In this document: positions 39,475 to 41,073 of the stretch, in pieces
Position numbering within the stretch: the first letter of the stretch is position 1
Layout of the letters: the number at the start of each line of letters is the position of its first letter
Assembly (NCBI GenBank): GCA_964565705.1
Contig: CAZMGD010000030.1
Location: 1 to 41,073, forward strand
From: CAZMGD01 sp964565705
GTDB lineage: Bacteria; Actinomycetota; Acidimicrobiia; Acidimicrobiales; Ilumatobacteraceae
Length of the DNA stretch: 41,073 bases
Direction: 5' to 3'
Notes under the pieces: model-generated
The model's input: only the letters and a program-made list of their open reading frames with translations
Told to the model about the DNA's origin: nothing
The model's database searches: none
Translations under genes and position numbers: made by a program

Positions 39475-40857
39475 TTGACCGCTGTGCTGCCCCAGCCACC
39501 GTCCCTGTCAGCGAACGGTGCAAGCCAGCACCCGACCCGAACGCGCGTGGTGCTCGACACATCGGTGCTGGTGGCCGATCCGAACGCACCGGCGACGTAT
39601 CCGGCCTGTGACGTGGTGGTGCCGTTCACGGTGGTGGAGGAACTGGACGGGCTGAAGAGCCGACCTGACGACGTCGGCAGGTCCGCCCGCGCGGCCTTGC
39701 GCCACTTGGAGGAGTTGCGCCTGAGTGCCGGTGGCTCCCTGGCCGAGCCGGTGCCGATCAGCGACGAGCCGAACGCGACGACGGTGCACATCGAGATCAA
39801 CAACATCCAACGTCACGTGCTCACCGAGCACGGCCTCGATCCGGCGATCCCCGACAACCGCATCATCGGCGCGGCGCTCGGGCAGGCAAGCACCCATCCG
39901 ACCCACATGGTGTCCAACGACGCCGCGCTGCGCATCAAGGCCGCCCACCTCGGACTCGTCGCGATGGATCACCGCCCGGTGGGCCGCAGCGGCCCGACGC
40001 GCCCCTCGGGGTGGGCGGCGCTCGATGTGCCGCGCGAGTCGGTCGACGCACTCTACGCACATGGGGACCTGCCGCTCGCAGAGGTCACCGCGGCGAGCAA
40101 TCTCGTGGAGAACGAGTTCGCGGTGCTGCGCGCCGGCTCGCAGAGCGCGCTCAGCCGGGTTGCAGGCGGCTCCCTCGAGCTGCTGTCCACGACCGCACCC
40201 GATGCGTGGGGACTCCGACCCCGCAACAAGGAGCAGCGCTTCGCCCTCGAGCTGCTGAGCGATCCGGCGATCAGCGTCGTCGCGCTGGACGGGCGGGCCG
40301 GCACCGGCAAGACGGTGCTCGCGATCGCCTCCGGCCTGGAGCAGGTCGTGGAGTCGCGGCGTTACGAACGTCTCGCCGTCTACCGACCACTGGTTCCGGT
40401 GGGGCGAGCCGAGGTCGGGTTCCTGCCGGGAGGCCTCGACGAGAAGCTCGATCCGTGGATGTCGGCGATCCACGACGCGATCGTCGCCCTCACCGACCAG
40501 CGCAGCAGCCGCGACGCCCGGACGATGATCGACGAGCTGGCCGCCCGCGGGCAGCTCTCACTCGAGTCGGTCACGTTCCTCCGTGGTCGCTCGCTGCACC
40601 GCCAGATCGTCGTCGTCGACGAGGCCCAGAACCTCGAACCGACGACCCTGAAGACGATCCTGACCCGGATCGGCGAAGGCACCAAGGTCGTGTTCACCGG
40701 CGACACCAGCCAGATCGACGCCCCCTACATGGGTGAGTCGAACAACGCGCTCGCGGTCCTGATCCAGGCCTTCCAAGGCCAACGCTGCTTCGGCCACCTC
40801 ACCCTCACCGCCTGCGAACGCAGCGAAGTAGCCAGCCTGGCCGCCGAACTCCTCTGA
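39475..40857 (+). CDS. PIN-PhoH ATPase (PhoH2-like)
   Basis: 460 residues from a TTG at 39475, chosen because AAGGAG ends five bases upstream; the open frame extends further but has no better start. N-terminal PIN domain: VVLDTSVLVADP (Asp28), PFTVVEELDGLK, DNRIIGAAL and MVSNDAALRIKAAHLGLVA. C-terminal PhoH ATPase: GLRPRNKEQRFALELL, Walker A GRAGTGKT (273-280), PLVPVGRAEVGFLPGGLDEKLDPWM, Walker B IVVVDEAQNLEPTTLKTILTRIGEGTKVVFTGDTSQID. This PIN-PhoH fusion matches mycobacterial PhoH2, an RNA helicase/ribonuclease. There is no upstream PhoAT-type antitoxin ORF that I can recognise. Confidence 0.92.
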   Translation: MTAVLPQPPSLSANGASQHPTRTRVVLDTSVLVADPNAPATYPACDVVVPFTVVEELDGLKSRPDDVGRSARAALRHLEELRLSAGGSLAEPVPISDEPNATTVHIEINNIQRHVLTEHGLDPAIPDNRIIGAALGQASTHPTHMVSNDAALRIKAAHLGLVAMDHRPVGRSGPTRPSGWAALDVPRESVDALYAHGDLPLAEVTAASNLVENEFAVLRAGSQSALSRVAGGSLELLSTTAPDAWGLRPRNKEQRFALELLSDPAISVVALDGRAGTGKTVLAIASGLEQVVESRRYERLAVYRPLVPVGRAEVGFLPGGLDEKLDPWMSAIHDAIVALTDQRSSRDARTMIDELAARGQLSLESVTFLRGRSLHRQIVVVDEAQNLEPTTLKTILTRIGEGTKVVFTGDTSQIDAPYMGESNNALAVLIQAFQGQRCFGHLTLTACERSEVASLAAELL

Positions 40858-40938
40858 TGGCGAGCGGCGCCGGTAGCACCCGTTCGTTCTGACCCGGGGG
40901 CGCCGCTCGCCGGCGGCGCCTGAGCCCGCCGAGAGTGG

Positions 40939-41034
40939 GCTCGCTGCGCTCGCAGAGGATCGGCTGCGGCGCCGGTTCGGGCCACGTTTGCGCGCCGTTG
41001 CGCACGGCACCGGGACTTCGCGAGCGCAGCGAGC
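40939..41034. repeat. 15-bp inverted repeat after the PIN-PhoH gene
   Basis: GCTCGCTGCGCTCGC (40939-40953) and its exact complement (41020-41034) face each other across 66 bases, about 80 bp past the PhoH stop. The 216 bp from 40858 to the window end carry no gene; besides these arms there is a GC-rich stretch with several shorter dyads. Confidence 0.6.
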
Positions 41035-41060
41035 CGCGCTGGCGAGCTCAGGCGCAGACA

Positions 41061-41073
41061 GCGAGCGCAGCGA
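41061..41073 (+). repeat. Short dispersed element, copy 4
   Basis: GCGAGCGCAGCGA runs to the window edge, matching the first 13 bases of the element at 41020-41034 in direct orientation. It may continue beyond the window. Confidence 0.5.

Overview
The window is high-GC bacterial DNA (roughly 70% G+C by eye) with frequent GTG starts and dense gene packing. Gene content points to Actinomycetota: a CofC/FbiD enzyme of F420 synthesis, HU with a separate lysine/alanine/proline-rich histone-like protein, a PhoH-PIN protein, a CtpE-type P-ATPase, and a bioBFDA locus. Acidimicrobiia is my best guess at class, but nothing here proves it. One 100-N assembly gap lies at 16980-17079, inside a tandem repeat.

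Layout. 1-7 kb: the N-terminal end of a LuxR/MalT-type regulator, a META-domain lipoprotein, a large membrane protein fusing a degenerate kinase fold to an LPG-synthase-type membrane domain, and a coupled plus-strand run (YggT-like protein, glutaminase, a 61-codon ORF, a second LPG-synthase-type membrane protein, ThpR). 7-13 kb: tRNA-Val(TAC), a P-type ATPase, an inositol-monophosphatase-family enzyme, two unrecognised proteins and a membrane-anchored HExxH protein. 13-17 kb: a molybdopterin oxidoreductase, a crotonase and a divergent SDR sharing a dyad-symmetric control region, then an 88-bp tandem repeat array. 17-34.6 kb: an unbroken minus-strand run of seventeen genes containing coxD, coxE, coxG; two unknown membrane proteins with a PEP-synthase/rifampin-phosphotransferase-like protein; a PAP2 phosphatase; coxM, coxL, coxS; a second coxL; an isopenicillin-N-synthase-like dioxygenase; psuG and psuK (pseudouridine breakdown); bioD and bioF. 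34.7-41 kb: bioB, bioA, cofC, a PIG-L deacetylase, the histone-like protein, HU, a PIN-PhoH ATPase and an inverted repeat of a short intergenic element.

How the genes may work together. psuK, psuG and the dioxygenase overlap by 4 bp each and are followed by two form-II molybdenum hydroxylase large subunits with one FAD and one iron-sulfur subunit. The coxD/E/G maturation set lies downstream on the same strand. Both large subunits carry AYRGAGR, so they are not classical CO dehydrogenases. I suggest, as inference only, that this is an oxidative route for a nucleoside or nucleobase released by PsuG. The four biotin genes cover 8-amino-7-oxononanoate to biotin around a small divergent control region with a perfect 16-bp palindrome.

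Other unusual points are an in-frame palindromic element inside bioD, 56-bp elements with 10-bp terminal inverted repeats within the 88-bp tandem unit, a short ceramidase-like ORF translationally coupled at both ends, and an actinobacterial HU whose lysine-rich tail is encoded as a separate gene.
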